DNA of 64,000 nucleotides from Luminiphilus sp. (GTDB taxonomy: Bacteria > Pseudomonadota > Gammaproteobacteria > Pseudomonadales > Halieaceae): positions 1 through 64,000 of the forward strand of contig JAQXAF010000033.1 of the NCBI GenBank assembly GCA_029253085.1, written 5' to 3'. Below the pieces are notes generated by a model. That model was given only the letters and a program-made list of their open reading frames with translations, was not told the origin of the DNA and did not search any database. The translations under genes were made by a program, and so were the position numbers. Position 1 is the first letter of the stretch, and every line of letters starts with the position of its first letter. Positions 10,256 through 19,796 of this stretch are shown in pieces.

Positions 10256-10750
10256 ATGGCCCGTCTGACGACACTTTACATTGACAAGGAAGCGCATAAA
10301 TTTTCGGCGGCGCACTTCACTATTTTCACAGCCACCGAGCGTGAGCGATTGCACGGGCACAATTATTCGGTGTCGGCGCGTATTGTTGCCCCCATGGGGG
10401 CCAACGGTTTTTCGGCAGATTATAACGTTTACAAACGCCGAATTGCTGAGCTATGTAAGCCGCTCGACGAATACATGCTAATCGCGGGTAACTCGCCGTA
10501 TCAAATAATCGAAGAGCGCGATGATGAATATTGGGTGACCTTTGCCGGTAGAACCTTAAAGTTTTTACAAGACGAAACGCACCTGCTGCCCGTCGTCAAT
10601 GTCACGGTAGAAGAATTAGCACATTATTTGTTGGCTCAATTGATGACGTTAAGTGAGGGTGAAGGCTTGGTCGAGGTCGAATTGGGGGTTTCTTCTGGCC
10701 CTGGACAAACGGGCTCCGCGATCTGGACGGAGCCCCCAAAAAATAAATAA
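10256..10750 (+). CDS. 6-pyruvoyl-tetrahydropterin synthase / QueD-fold protein
   Basis: A 164-residue T-fold protein of the PTPS/QueD superfamily. The zinc ligands are recognisable as HKFSAAH near residue 15 and HGHNY near residue 35. In QueD and PTPS a catalytic cysteine normally sits four residues before the HGH (CxxxHGH); here the sequence is RERLHGH, with arginine in that place. The only cysteine is in AELCKPLDEY. The protein therefore may not be a standard 6-carboxy-tetrahydropterin synthase. Divergent SDR and YhhQ-type transporter genes make a pterin or deazapurine role likely, but the exact reaction is open. Confidence 0.78.
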   Translation: MARLTTLYIDKEAHKFSAAHFTIFTATERERLHGHNYSVSARIVAPMGANGFSADYNVYKRRIAELCKPLDEYMLIAGNSPYQIIEERDDEYWVTFAGRTLKFLQDETHLLPVVNVTVEELAHYLLAQLMTLSEGEGLVEVELGVSSGPGQTGSAIWTEPPKNK

Positions 10751-10766
10751 TATTTTTTGTGAACTT

Positions 10767-10795
10767 TTTACAGATGTTGCGGTCTCACTTATAGC
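10767..10795 (+). promoter_or_regulatory. Putative sigma-70 promoter of a small RNA
   Basis: TTTACA (-35) and TATAGC (-10) are separated by exactly 17 bases, directly after the PTPS-like gene. Nothing protein-coding starts downstream on this strand before two terminator-like hairpins, so the promoter would drive a short transcript. Confidence 0.4.
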
Positions 10796-10801
10796 TTCAG
10801 A

Positions 10802-10922
10802 GATGGTGTCACCCCGGGGATGGCACAAGGGAAACATCCTGTGAGCCCCTTTCCTGCGATGCAGGAGTGGCCCCGATTTGAGTGGCTCCTTTTTTCGCCG
10901 GCTAATCGCCGGCGTTTTTTTT
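10802..10922 (+). ncRNA. Candidate small RNA of about 120 nt
   Basis: This interval lies between a promoter-like sequence and a strong intrinsic terminator and contains no credible gene on the plus strand. It holds small stems (GGTG/CACC, and CCTGC-GAT-GCAGG) inside a possible outer GAGCC/GGCTC stem that is itself followed by six Ts. Three GGA-containing stretches (GGGGAT, AGGGAA, CAGGAG) occur, two of them near hairpin loops. That arrangement is seen in CsrA/RsmA-titrating RNAs but is not specific. I do not recognise an Rfam family. It could instead be the 3' untranslated region of the PTPS-like gene. Confidence 0.35.
10896..10922 (+). terminator. Rho-independent terminator
   Basis: CGCCGGC and GCCGGCG form a seven-pair GC stem around a TAATC loop, followed by eight Ts on the plus strand. 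On the minus strand the stem is followed by As, so it terminates plus-strand transcription only: the PTPS-like gene or the candidate small RNA. Confidence 0.85.
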
Positions 10923-10940
10923 GGCGGTGAGATGGGTGTT

Positions 10941-11354
10941 CTAACGCCCAAGCTCCACCAGCACACGATTGAGTGACTGAGCGGTTTGCGGACCCTTCAA
11001 CGTTGCAACTAGCGCCCCATCAGGACTTATTACCAGTGTTGTTGGCAGCACACTTGGACGCGTAATACCCAAGAGCGGTGCCGGGTCTAGGGGTAGATTG
11101 GCGAAAGTCATGCCCATTTCTGAACGCTGTTTGCTGAGGGCGTCCCCCTTTTGCTCGTCGTAGTTAACGCCAAACACCGTAATGTCTGCGGCACTATTGA
11201 TGGTGTTGAGTTCGGGGATTTCCTCGCGGCAGGGCGTACACCAAAGCGCCCAATAATTGATGAGTCGCCATTGCCCCTTTGCAGGAAGGGGAGAGCTGTC
11301 TTGACCATCGCATCCTGTTGCGAAGACCAAAAAAAGCACCAGCAGATATTTCAC
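10941..11354 (-). CDS. TlpA-like thioredoxin-fold lipoprotein
   Basis: A 137-residue exported thiol-disulfide protein. The N-terminus ends in a lipobox-like FATGC, so it is probably lipid-anchored in the periplasm. A thioredoxin active site, WCTPC, lies near residue 39 in the context NYWALWCTPCREEIPELN, typical of TlpA/ResA reductases. A cis-proline context (SVLPTTLVISPDG) follows near residue 100. It is shorter than most TlpA proteins. Its start overlaps the yihY-like stop as ATGA, so the two are translated together. The partner protein is unknown. Confidence 0.85.
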   Translation of the reverse strand: MKYLLVLFLVFATGCDGQDSSPLPAKGQWRLINYWALWCTPCREEIPELNTINSAADITVFGVNYDEQKGDALSKQRSEMGMTFANLPLDPAPLLGITRPSVLPTTLVISPDGALVATLKGPQTAQSLNRVLVELGR

Positions 11355-12607
11355 GAGGCGTGCGACCCCGCTGTGTCGTCCCCTGTCGTATTAAAAAGCT
11401 CCTCTAAGGAGGTGCTCAGAATGTCGCTTTGCATCACCCGTTGTTGACTAAGCAGCTCGGTGGCGCGAATTTGCCAGGGCTTACTCGACTCGACTATGGC
11501 AGGAACCGCTAACTCTTGAGTGATCAGCGCTTTGATCTCGATCAATTTGATGTGGTGCAAATCACGGCTAAGTACGTAGTGCCCCTGAAGGGTCTGGGTC
11601 ATGAGATTGGCCGCCATAAGTGAGTCGCGAATATGGCGCCAGCTGTCGCTATCCAGACCATCGTAAATGACGTCTCGATCTCTGAGAATTTCGAGTTCCC
11701 TCAAGGCTTTTCCTTTGAGCTGAGCCCGCCACAATAGGTAGAGCACGTCGAGTGCCTTCAGCAATATTGGCCGTCCAGCTTGCGCTGCCGTTTGATAGGA
11801 GGCCTGGCTGTGCACCACAATCGCGCCGAGTAACATGATCGTCCAAGAGATGTACAGCCATAGTAAAAAGACAGGCACTGCGGCAAACGCGCCATAAACA
11901 AGGGCATAACTGGAGTTAGCAATTGCTGCGGTGAATAGTGCTTTTGCCCCTGTAAATGCGACGGCGACAAATAAGCCTCCAAAAATAGCGTGACGGAATG
12001 GTACGGCACAGTTAGGTACCGCCATGTAAAGCGCCGTTACGCCAAGTATGCCTAAGCCGAAGGGCAGCACGGATAGCAAGGCCGAGGAGACGCCGAGCAC
12101 ATCAATTCCCTCTACGGCATGGGCAGCGGCAAAGAGGTAGGCCTTAATGCCAATGCCAAGGCCAATGAGGATCGGCGCTAAACTCAGAACGGCCCAGTAG
12201 AGAAGAAGGCTGGAAACAACGCTCCTGTTCTTGCTGTTGCGCCATATGTTGTTAAAAGCGCGTTCAACATTCCGCAACATAAGCACGGCGGTGGTCACTA
12301 AAATAGCAATGCCGACGCCGGTAAGATTTTTCGCTTGTTCGGAAAAGCTGGCGAGATAATCTGCCACGTCCTGAGAGGCTTCGGGCAGTAGGTTGTCGAC
12401 CAAAAATTGTTGCAGTTGCGCTTGGATATCCGTCGCAGTGGGAACCGCCGTTGATATGGCATAAATCAGGGTGAGCAGTGGTACCAAAGCAAAAAGGCTC
12501 ATATAGACGAGCGCTGCAGCAATTTCAGAGCAGCGGTCGTCTTGATATCGCTGAAGCAAATAACGACAGCGTTCAATGGCGTTCTGTATTGCAAAGTGCT
12601 CTGTCAT
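11351..12607 (-). CDS. YihY/BrkB family inner-membrane protein
   Basis: A 418-residue polytopic membrane protein of the YihY (formerly RNase BN-misassigned) family. Family marks include AAALVYMSLFALVPLLTLIYAI near the N-terminus, NNIWRNSKNRS near residue 125, and LLWLYISWTIMLLGA with the W-x-x-x-L-L-G turn near residue 260. A C-terminal cytoplasmic region of about 130 residues resembles a winged-helix domain, as in several YihY proteins. I use the ATG at 12607; the track ORF begins at a TTG 15 codons upstream. The function is unknown; roles in envelope or lipid transport have been proposed for relatives. Confidence 0.88.
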   Translation of the reverse strand: MTEHFAIQNAIERCRYLLQRYQDDRCSEIAAALVYMSLFALVPLLTLIYAISTAVPTATDIQAQLQQFLVDNLLPEASQDVADYLASFSEQAKNLTGVGIAILVTTAVLMLRNVERAFNNIWRNSKNRSVVSSLLLYWAVLSLAPILIGLGIGIKAYLFAAAHAVEGIDVLGVSSALLSVLPFGLGILGVTALYMAVPNCAVPFRHAIFGGLFVAVAFTGAKALFTAAIANSSYALVYGAFAAVPVFLLWLYISWTIMLLGAIVVHSQASYQTAAQAGRPILLKALDVLYLLWRAQLKGKALRELEILRDRDVIYDGLDSDSWRHIRDSLMAANLMTQTLQGHYVLSRDLHHIKLIEIKALITQELAVPAIVESSKPWQIRATELLSQQRVMQSDILSTSLEELFNTTGDDTAGSHAS

Positions 12608-12667
12608 ACTGGGCGCTCGTTTGGTGACTGTCAGATCATGTAACCGAGGCAAAAACTATTGCTATAG

Positions 12668-13689
<1,022 letters not shown>

Positions 13690-13706
13690 GTCATGGAGAG
13701 GCCGTA

Positions 13707-15542
13707 ATGGTAGTTTGGCGTGTGATTCGCGGGTTTTTTAAGGGGCTTTGGCGAGGCCTGTCCATTTTCAATAAAATCATTATGACGCTGGTTCCCCTCG
13801 TGGTAACGCTTTACCTCGTGGTGGTGGTAATGCTGGCCTTTAATCAGGTCGCACCTGAACCTGTGCCAGAGCGTGCGGCGCTGCTGATCAATCCCAACGG
13901 CGTGTTGGTCGAAAACCCTTCACCCCTAGAGCCCATCGAGGCGTTAATGCAGGATGGAGGAGCAGAAGTTCTCGTTTTCAGGGTCAAAAAGGCAATAAAA
14001 GAAGCTGCAGAGGACGACCGTATCACTGCCTTGGTTATGGACCTAGAAGCGCTAAACGGACCTTCAATCAGTCATGTTCAAGAGTTGAAGGCTGCTATTG
14101 AGGTGTTTAAAACTGCTGGAAAACCCGTGATAGCCACGGGTGACTACTACTCTCAATCTCAGTATTTGCTCGCGTCTCAGGCTAATCATGTTCTGTTACA
14201 CCCTGAGGGAGGTATAGAGGTTTCGGGCTTTGCGGTGTACCGAAATTATGTCCGCCAACTGCTAGACAACGTGTATCTGACAATGAACGTGTTTCGTGTA
14301 GGCGAAAGTAAGTCGGCAGTTGAGCCTTATCTTCGCGATGATATGTCTAACCTCGAGCGAGAGGTCGTTGGTCAGTGGCTGGGGGACGTTTGGCGCTCCT
14401 ACACGCAGTTAGTAGAAGTGCCAAGGCAGATGGAGTCTGGATTCGTCGACCAGTTTATCAATGAGTTCCCCGATCGGCTGGAGATATCGGGCGGCGATGC
14501 CGCTGCGTTGATGCTGGAAGCCGGATTCGTTGATGAGCTGGTAACCCACAGTCAACGGGATGAGATGTTGGCAGATTGGGTGGGCGCGACAGATGACGAC
14601 GGCCATTGGGTTTCAGTTTCGGTCTCTGATTATTTGGCCGCTAGGGAGGCCGAAAATGAAATCGAGGAGACGAACCCGCGCATTGCCGTTATTCCAATCG
14701 AAGGCGAGCTGATTCCTGGAGAGAGCGGTCGCGGCTTTGCCGGTTCCGACACTGTAGTGGCACAGCTAGAGCGTGCCCTCGAGCAGCCTGATTTGAGGGC
14801 TGTTGTGCTGCGAATTAACTCTCCCGGTGGCAGTGTCTTTGCATCCGAGGTCATTCGTCAGAAAATTCTGGAGATAAAAGCCCAAGACCTGCCGGTTGTC
14901 GCCTCAATGGGCTCAGTTGCGGCTTCAGGGGGCTACTATATTGCAGCGGATGCGGACGAAATTTGGGCGCAACCAAGCACGATTACCGGCAGTATTGGTG
15001 TGTTTGCTGCGTTTCCCACGGTGGAAAAGCTTTATCAATGGGCAGGGGTTACCCCCGACGGTGTGAGTACATCTAGTCTTGCAACCGCGGCTAGACTAGA
15101 TACCGGGGTGAACGACACGGGGCGTCGGATTATCAACAGTATGATTAGCAACGTTTATGATGACTTCGTGACGCTGGTTGCTTTGGGGCGTAGTCAAACC
15201 TGGGATGAGATTAATGCCGTCGCGGGGGGGCGAGTCTGGAGTGGGGAGGACGCACTGGCTGTCGGACTGGTCGATAGTTTAGGAGGCCTTCAGGCCGCTC
15301 TGGATTCGGCCGCAAGTCGCGCTGAAATTGAAGACTTCGATACGCTTTATATTGGTACGCCGATAAGTCCAGAGCAGCGATTTTTTGAACAGGTAGGTAG
15401 AGAGCTGGGGCAGGTAAATATGCCGGGAAGTTCAGTACTTGATCGACTGTCGCAGCAATTAGCACCCTTTATCCGTTTGTCAGACAGCTTGCAGGACCCT
15501 GCCAATATGTACCTACGCTGTCTTGAATGTGGCGGGTTCTGA
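13707..15542 (+). CDS. sppA: Signal peptide peptidase SppA, 67K type
   Basis: An inner-membrane serine protease that degrades cleaved signal peptides. An N-terminal membrane anchor (IIMTLVPLVVTLYLVVVVMLAF) is followed by two tandem ClpP-fold domains. The general-base lysine lies in the N-terminal domain at FRVGESKSAVEP (around residue 205). The nucleophilic serine lies in the C-terminal domain at MGSVAASGGYYIA (around residue 410). At 611 aa it matches the long E. coli-type enzyme rather than the short SppA36K. The ribosome-binding site is GGAGAGG. Its stop shares one base with the nudix start. Confidence 0.95.
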   Translation: MVVWRVIRGFFKGLWRGLSIFNKIIMTLVPLVVTLYLVVVVMLAFNQVAPEPVPERAALLINPNGVLVENPSPLEPIEALMQDGGAEVLVFRVKKAIKEAAEDDRITALVMDLEALNGPSISHVQELKAAIEVFKTAGKPVIATGDYYSQSQYLLASQANHVLLHPEGGIEVSGFAVYRNYVRQLLDNVYLTMNVFRVGESKSAVEPYLRDDMSNLEREVVGQWLGDVWRSYTQLVEVPRQMESGFVDQFINEFPDRLEISGGDAAALMLEAGFVDELVTHSQRDEMLADWVGATDDDGHWVSVSVSDYLAAREAENEIEETNPRIAVIPIEGELIPGESGRGFAGSDTVVAQLERALEQPDLRAVVLRINSPGGSVFASEVIRQKILEIKAQDLPVVASMGSVAASGGYYIAADADEIWAQPSTITGSIGVFAAFPTVEKLYQWAGVTPDGVSTSSLATAARLDTGVNDTGRRIINSMISNVYDDFVTLVALGRSQTWDEINAVAGGRVWSGEDALAVGLVDSLGGLQAALDSAASRAEIEDFDTLYIGTPISPEQRFFEQVGRELGQVNMPGSSVLDRLSQQLAPFIRLSDSLQDPANMYLRCLECGGF

Positions 15543-16249
15543 TGTTCGAGAAAGTTGACTTGGAGAACAAGTCCACACCGGCACGGTCGGCTGCTACGCT
15601 GATTGTCACTCGAGAGGGACCTGACGGGCTGGAGGTGCTGCTTTTGCGCCGGAATCCGGCGCTTAAAGTCATGGCAGGTGCCTGGGTGTTCCCCGGCGGA
15701 AAGGTCGATGCAGATGATAGCGGTCAAGATGCGCTCTCTCGAGCAAACAGTGCCGCGATACGCGAGCTGCAGGAGGAGACGGGGCTCGAGGTCGGCCCCG
15801 AGCCGATATTGCATTTTTCACGATGGCTGACACCCGAGGTAGTCAAACATCGATTCGATACTTATTTTTTTCTGGCGCCACAAAGCGGCAACGCCTCAGT
15901 CGTGGTCGACGGCAGTGAAATCGTTGAATATCGTTGGGTAAAGCCCAATATCGCTATCGCAGAACAGGCGGCAGGGATGTTAAAAGTGCCGCCTCCGACG
16001 TTGGTCTCACTGACCGACGTCGCCGCACACGATTGTTTATCGGATCTAGTGCAAGCGGTGCGGCGTCGAGAGCCACCCTATTTTTTTCCAAGAATTCTCG
16101 AGGACGGAGAAGATCATGTCTTTTTGTATCCGGGGGATTCAGGCTACGAAGCCGCTGATGTTAGCCAATCGGAGACCTGTCACCGCACGACGATGCATCA
16201 AGGGGTGTTCAGCTATCGGCGTGATTTTGCCTGGCCTGATCGCCTGTAG
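15542..16249 (+). CDS. Nudix hydrolase, NUDT19/acyl-CoA-diphosphatase-like
   Basis: A 235-residue Nudix protein. The box is split: FPGGKVDADDSGQDA is followed by an insertion before RELQEETGL. This longer spacing is typical of the NUDT7/NUDT19-like group acting on CoA derivatives, rather than of MutT. The start is the ATG at 15542, overlapping the sppA stop by one base (TGATG); the track ORF adds five codons from within sppA. The substrate is an inference from domain spacing only. The last 40 bases overlap an open minus-strand frame described separately. Confidence 0.8.
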   Translation: MFEKVDLENKSTPARSAATLIVTREGPDGLEVLLLRRNPALKVMAGAWVFPGGKVDADDSGQDALSRANSAAIRELQEETGLEVGPEPILHFSRWLTPEVVKHRFDTYFFLAPQSGNASVVVDGSEIVEYRWVKPNIAIAEQAAGMLKVPPPTLVSLTDVAAHDCLSDLVQAVRRREPPYFFPRILEDGEDHVFLYPGDSGYEAADVSQSETCHRTTMHQGVFSYRRDFAWPDRL

Positions 16250-16439
16250 CTGAAGTCATGGCTTGTACTTTCGCTATCAACATCTCATTGAGTTTGGCCA
16301 GCAACTGGTTGTAGGCGGCGGCGATTTGTGCCGCTTCGGTGTGACTCGCTACGGGTGTTTCAAGGCTGATTAGTTTGCTGGAAAAGGGGCTGTCTTGTGG
16401 CGTGATCTCGGTGGCAGTTAAAAGCGCTACGCGCTCGGA
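16209..16439 (-). pseudogene. Possible remnant of an ABC-transport auxiliary lipoprotein gene
   Basis: An open minus-strand frame of 76 codons without any ATG, GTG or TTG near its beginning. The translation (e.g. ISLETPVASHTEAAQIAAAYNQLL) has the amphipathic C-terminal helix pattern seen in ABC-type transport auxiliary lipoproteins. Directly upstream the same frame continues sensibly but is broken by a TGA and a TAG, which would fit a gene decayed by nonsense mutations. It follows the DUF3806 gene. The resemblance is by eye, and chance coding-like sequence remains possible. Confidence 0.25.
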
Positions 16440-16474
16440 TCATTTTAATACGTGGGGACGCTATACGGTGCGGC

Positions 16475-17044
16475 TTAACGCCAATTGGCCCCGGGCAGTT
16501 TTGCGCGTGTTGTGGCGACATTGGTGTTAAAAATATCGGCAACGGCACGTTGGTGACCCACCTCCCAGCGCCGAGATATCATCGTGACGGGAAATAGAAA
16601 TACCTCACTTGCGCCGTATTGCAGTGCGCGTGACCGTCCAGCTGGATCACGGTAAACGATCCAATTCATGTTAAGCTCCGCGGCTAATAGATCGCCCAAC
16701 ACAATGCCAAGAGCTTGAAGCTGCAATCTGTCATCGGAGGCTATTAAGCCCAATTCGAGAATACGCTGCAGTGTGGCAATGTCTCGCTCCGGAACACCCG
16801 TTAATTGTTGGCCCAATTGGTTGGCTAGGGCTTCGACTTTTGCGCGCTGGGCAGCCATGAATTGCTGGTCAATGGGACTTAGGGTTTCAATGCGTCGGTC
16901 AGGAGTGTTGGGGGAGACAATGGAATTTTGCGCCCAAATTGGGGTTCCAGTAGTGATCGACAAAACCAGTACCGCCAGAGGCAAAGTAATTTGCCTCCAT
17001 TTAAGTTGTATCGAAACCCTCGAAGTGGATAATTGCGCAGCCAT
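16475..17044 (-). CDS. DUF3806 domain exported protein
   Basis: A 189-residue protein with a signal peptide (LPLAVLVLSITTGTPIWA, cleavage before QNSIV). The body matches DUF3806: a helical segment (QFMAAQRAKVEALANQLGQQLTG), then LGIVLGDLLAAELNMNWIVYRD and a C-terminal FLFPVTMISRRWE. No function is established for the family. It is divergent from dapA, whose start is 43 bases away, so both promoters must lie very close together or inside the genes. Confidence 0.75.
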   Translation of the reverse strand: MAAQLSTSRVSIQLKWRQITLPLAVLVLSITTGTPIWAQNSIVSPNTPDRRIETLSPIDQQFMAAQRAKVEALANQLGQQLTGVPERDIATLQRILELGLIASDDRLQLQALGIVLGDLLAAELNMNWIVYRDPAGRSRALQYGASEVFLFPVTMISRRWEVGHQRAVADIFNTNVATTRAKLPGANWR

Positions 17045-17086
17045 GATTAAAGTAAATTACTCGATAACGCCGTTGGATGAATCGCT

Positions 17087-17959
17087 ATGATAACCGGAAG
17101 TATCGTTGCGCTGGTAACGCCCATGCTACCCGATGGTGCGGTCGATAAAGAAGGCCTCGCGACACTGATCGAATACCACATTCAGTCGGGTACCGCGGCT
17201 TTAGGTATTGCCGGAACCACAGGAGAAAGCGCGACCCTGACTATGTCTGAGCATATTGATGTGATTCAGTTTGCCGTGGAGCAAGCCGCAGGCAGAATCC
17301 CGGTGGTTGCGGGAACGGGCTCTAACTCTACTCATGAGGCTATTGAGTTAACCGTGGCAGCGGCGGCAGCGGGTGCGGAATATTCCCTGTTGGTGACCCC
17401 GTACTACAATAAGCCGCCTCAAGAGGGGCTTTATCGGCACTTCTGCAAGGTCGCTGCTGCCGTCAATATTCCGATTATTCTGTACAACGTGCCATCGAGA
17501 ACGGGTATCGATCTCAGCAATGAGACCGTGCTGAGACTTAGTGAGGTGGGAAATATTGCGGGACTCAAAGATGCCACGGGCGATGTGGCGCGTGGCGGTG
17601 CCTTAATCGCAAAGTTACCCGATACCTTTTCGGTTTATTCTGGCGATGACGCCACAGCGTTTGATTTAATGTCTCTTGGGGGGCGCGGTAACGTTTCCGT
17701 GACCGCTAATATTGCGGCCGCTCAAGTGGCAGAGGTTTGTCGTTTGGCCATCGCCGGTGATATTGAGGGTGCGGGTAAAATTAATACACAGCTCAGCGCG
17801 CTCAATAACGCGCTTTTTATCGAACCTAACCCCATTCCGGTTAAATGGGCCATGTTAGAATTGGGGATGATAAAAGAAGGCATACGATTACCATTGGTGG
17901 CAATGTCATCGAAGCACCAACAAACAGTTTTAAAAGCACTCCGGCAGGCGGGATTATAA
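17087..17959 (+). CDS. dapA: 4-hydroxy-tetrahydrodipicolinate synthase
   Basis: Condenses pyruvate with aspartate semialdehyde in the diaminopimelate/lysine pathway. A TIM-barrel aldolase of 290 aa with AGTTGESATL near residue 43, YYNKPPQEGLYRHF near residue 105, LYNVPSRTG with the active-site tyrosine, and the Schiff-base lysine in AGLKDATGD near residue 162. bamC follows two bases after the stop, the same dapA-bamC order as in E. coli. Other dap genes (dapC, dapD, dapE) lie 6-10 kb further on. Confidence 0.97.
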   Translation: MITGSIVALVTPMLPDGAVDKEGLATLIEYHIQSGTAALGIAGTTGESATLTMSEHIDVIQFAVEQAAGRIPVVAGTGSNSTHEAIELTVAAAAAGAEYSLLVTPYYNKPPQEGLYRHFCKVAAAVNIPIILYNVPSRTGIDLSNETVLRLSEVGNIAGLKDATGDVARGGALIAKLPDTFSVYSGDDATAFDLMSLGGRGNVSVTANIAAAQVAEVCRLAIAGDIEGAGKINTQLSALNNALFIEPNPIPVKWAMLELGMIKEGIRLPLVAMSSKHQQTVLKALRQAGL

Positions 17960-17961
17960 CG

Positions 17962-18996
17962 ATGGAAAGGTATGGCTTTATTCTCGCGCTATTTGCTTTG
18001 CTGCTTCAGGGCTGTAGCTGGATTTATGGTGAAGATGGTTTGTTTCCTGACAACACCGACCGTTATCAGGACGCTCCCGAGTTGGCAGTGATATCAGTAC
18101 CCCCGAAGGCTACAGTGGATGTGCTGGACCCCACTTACCCCATTCCCGACGTCAAACAGAGCTTTTTGTTGGAGAGTGAGTTTGAGGTTCCTAGACCGAC
18201 GCCGCTCACCGGATCAAACCAATACGAAACGGTCCGAATTCAGCGGCTAGCTGAAGAGAGTTGGGCGCTTGTTGCCGTGGCGCCTGGGCAGCTTTGGCCG
18301 CAAGTTCGGGGATTTCTAACGACCTCAGGTATCGCAGTCGCGTCCTCTGACGCTGAATCTGGGTTGATTGATACACAGTTTGTCACCCTGCAGGACAGAG
18401 CGTTACCCACACGGTTCCGCTTCAGGGTAGACACCGGTGTCCAGCGTAATACGTCGGAGTTGCATGTATTGCAGCAAAATCAGTCGAGCACCGATTTAGC
18501 GTGGCCGGGGACCTCTGATGACCCGGAGCTTGAGGCTGACATGCTCCGCAACATCGCACAATTTATTGCCAATAGTGCTGACGCGGCCCCGGTTTCAATG
18601 ATGGCTGATCGAGCGATGGGTGACGAGGGACGCGTCACGATGGAAGACAGTGAAACTGAGACCCGGTTAGTACTGCGGCTGCCGTTCAACCGCGCTTGGG
18701 CTTCTATGAACAAGGCATTACCCGAGGCGGGGTTTGCCATCGACGATAAAGATCGTACTGAAGGCGTGTTTTACCTGACTTTCATAGGCCCTCAAGAGGA
18801 AGATGAGAGCGGTTGGTTTGATTGGATGTGGGGTGGTGAAGATGCGCACCCCCTTGCCAATCGAAAATTTTTGGTCAAGGTGGCCTCGGTTGAGGAGTCA
18901 CGTATGGTGATTTCCCTGCTAGGAGAGGGGGGTGCCCCGGTTGACCGCAGAGATCAACAAGCCCTACTCACAGTGATAAAAGGCACGATTAACTGA
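17962..18996 (+). CDS. bamC: Outer-membrane assembly lipoprotein BamC
   Basis: A lipoprotein subunit of the BAM complex that inserts outer-membrane beta-barrels. The N-terminus MERYGFILALFALLLQGC ends in a lipobox, followed by an unstructured proline-rich linker (VPRPTPL). Two helix-grip domains follow, the second around RLPFNRAWASMNKALPEAGF. At 344 aa it matches E. coli BamC/NlpB in length. The start is the ATG at 17962, two bases after dapA; the track ORF begins inside dapA. bamA and skp are in the same window around 39-42 kb. Confidence 0.88.
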   Translation: MERYGFILALFALLLQGCSWIYGEDGLFPDNTDRYQDAPELAVISVPPKATVDVLDPTYPIPDVKQSFLLESEFEVPRPTPLTGSNQYETVRIQRLAEESWALVAVAPGQLWPQVRGFLTTSGIAVASSDAESGLIDTQFVTLQDRALPTRFRFRVDTGVQRNTSELHVLQQNQSSTDLAWPGTSDDPELEADMLRNIAQFIANSADAAPVSMMADRAMGDEGRVTMEDSETETRLVLRLPFNRAWASMNKALPEAGFAIDDKDRTEGVFYLTFIGPQEEDESGWFDWMWGGEDAHPLANRKFLVKVASVEESRMVISLLGEGGAPVDRRDQQALLTVIKGTIN

Positions 18997-19796
18997 TGCG
19001 ATTCGCTTCCCTGGGCAGTGGCAGCCAGGGCAATGCAACTCTGGTGAGCACTGAAGAGACGCTTATCTTGGTTGATTGCGGCTTTCCGCGCAGGGAAACC
19101 GAACGTCGCCTAGAGCGACTCCATGTCGCGGCCGAAGACATCGATGCGATCATTGTGACCCATGAGCACGGTGATCACAGTGGAGGGGTGGCGAGTTTTT
19201 CACGGCATTATAAAACCCCTGTTTACTTGACCCATGGCACGGCGAGTAGTGGTCGTCTATCAGGGGTTTTTCGGCAGGTTCTAATAAATGCTGGGGATGA
19301 ATTTACGATAGGTTCGGTGCATGTGTTGGCGGTTCCTGTGCCTCACGACGCCCGTGAACCGGTGCAGTTTAAGTTCGAAGCATCGGGCAGTACTTTGGGT
19401 CTACTCACCGATTTGGGCAGTATTACTCCCCACCTTGTCGAGGCTTTTTCTGGCTGTGACGCACTGCTACTGGAATTTAATCACGACCTCGAACTGCTGA
19501 TGCAAGGCGCATACCCCGCTTCGCTGAAACGGCGTGTCGCTGGGGACTTTGGCCATTTAAACAACACCCAGGCGGGTGAGCTGTTAAGACGGCTCGACAA
19601 TCGGCGACTGAAAGTTTTAGTGGCGGGGCATCTAAGCCTCAAAAATAACAGCAGAGAGCACGCGCTCGCGGCACTCGCTGTCGCGGCTGACCATCATCAA
19701 GCTGCAGTCCATCTCGCCTCTCAAGACTCCGGATTCGAGTGGTTGTCGGTATCGGGTGACGAGGAATTCTCTATCGCCGATGCGGCGAGTGCTTGA
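18996..19796 (+). CDS. MBL-fold metallohydrolase, YycJ-like
   Basis: A 266-residue metallo-beta-lactamase-fold hydrolase. The N-terminus MRFASLGSGSQGNATLV and the metal motif THEHGDHSGG (around residue 52) match the YycJ/WalJ group, proposed nucleases or phosphodiesterases related to RNase Z. A second metal-binding histidine lies in GDFGHLNN (around residue 186). The ATG shares one base with the bamC stop, so it is part of the dapA-bamC operon. Its 3' end overlaps the convergent lpxL-like gene by 76 bases, an unusually long convergent overlap. Confidence 0.85.
   Translation: MRFASLGSGSQGNATLVSTEETLILVDCGFPRRETERRLERLHVAAEDIDAIIVTHEHGDHSGGVASFSRHYKTPVYLTHGTASSGRLSGVFRQVLINAGDEFTIGSVHVLAVPVPHDAREPVQFKFEASGSTLGLLTDLGSITPHLVEAFSGCDALLLEFNHDLELLMQGAYPASLKRRVAGDFGHLNNTQAGELLRRLDNRRLKVLVAGHLSLKNNSREHALAALAVAADHHQAAVHLASQDSGFEWLSVSGDEEFSIADAASA

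Noticed and set aside
10751-10940. Riboswitch between the PTPS-like gene and the TlpA-like gene
   Set aside because: No preQ1, FMN, SAM, c-di-GMP or cobalamin core is recognisable, and the strand reads away from any coding start. Kept only as a possible small RNA.
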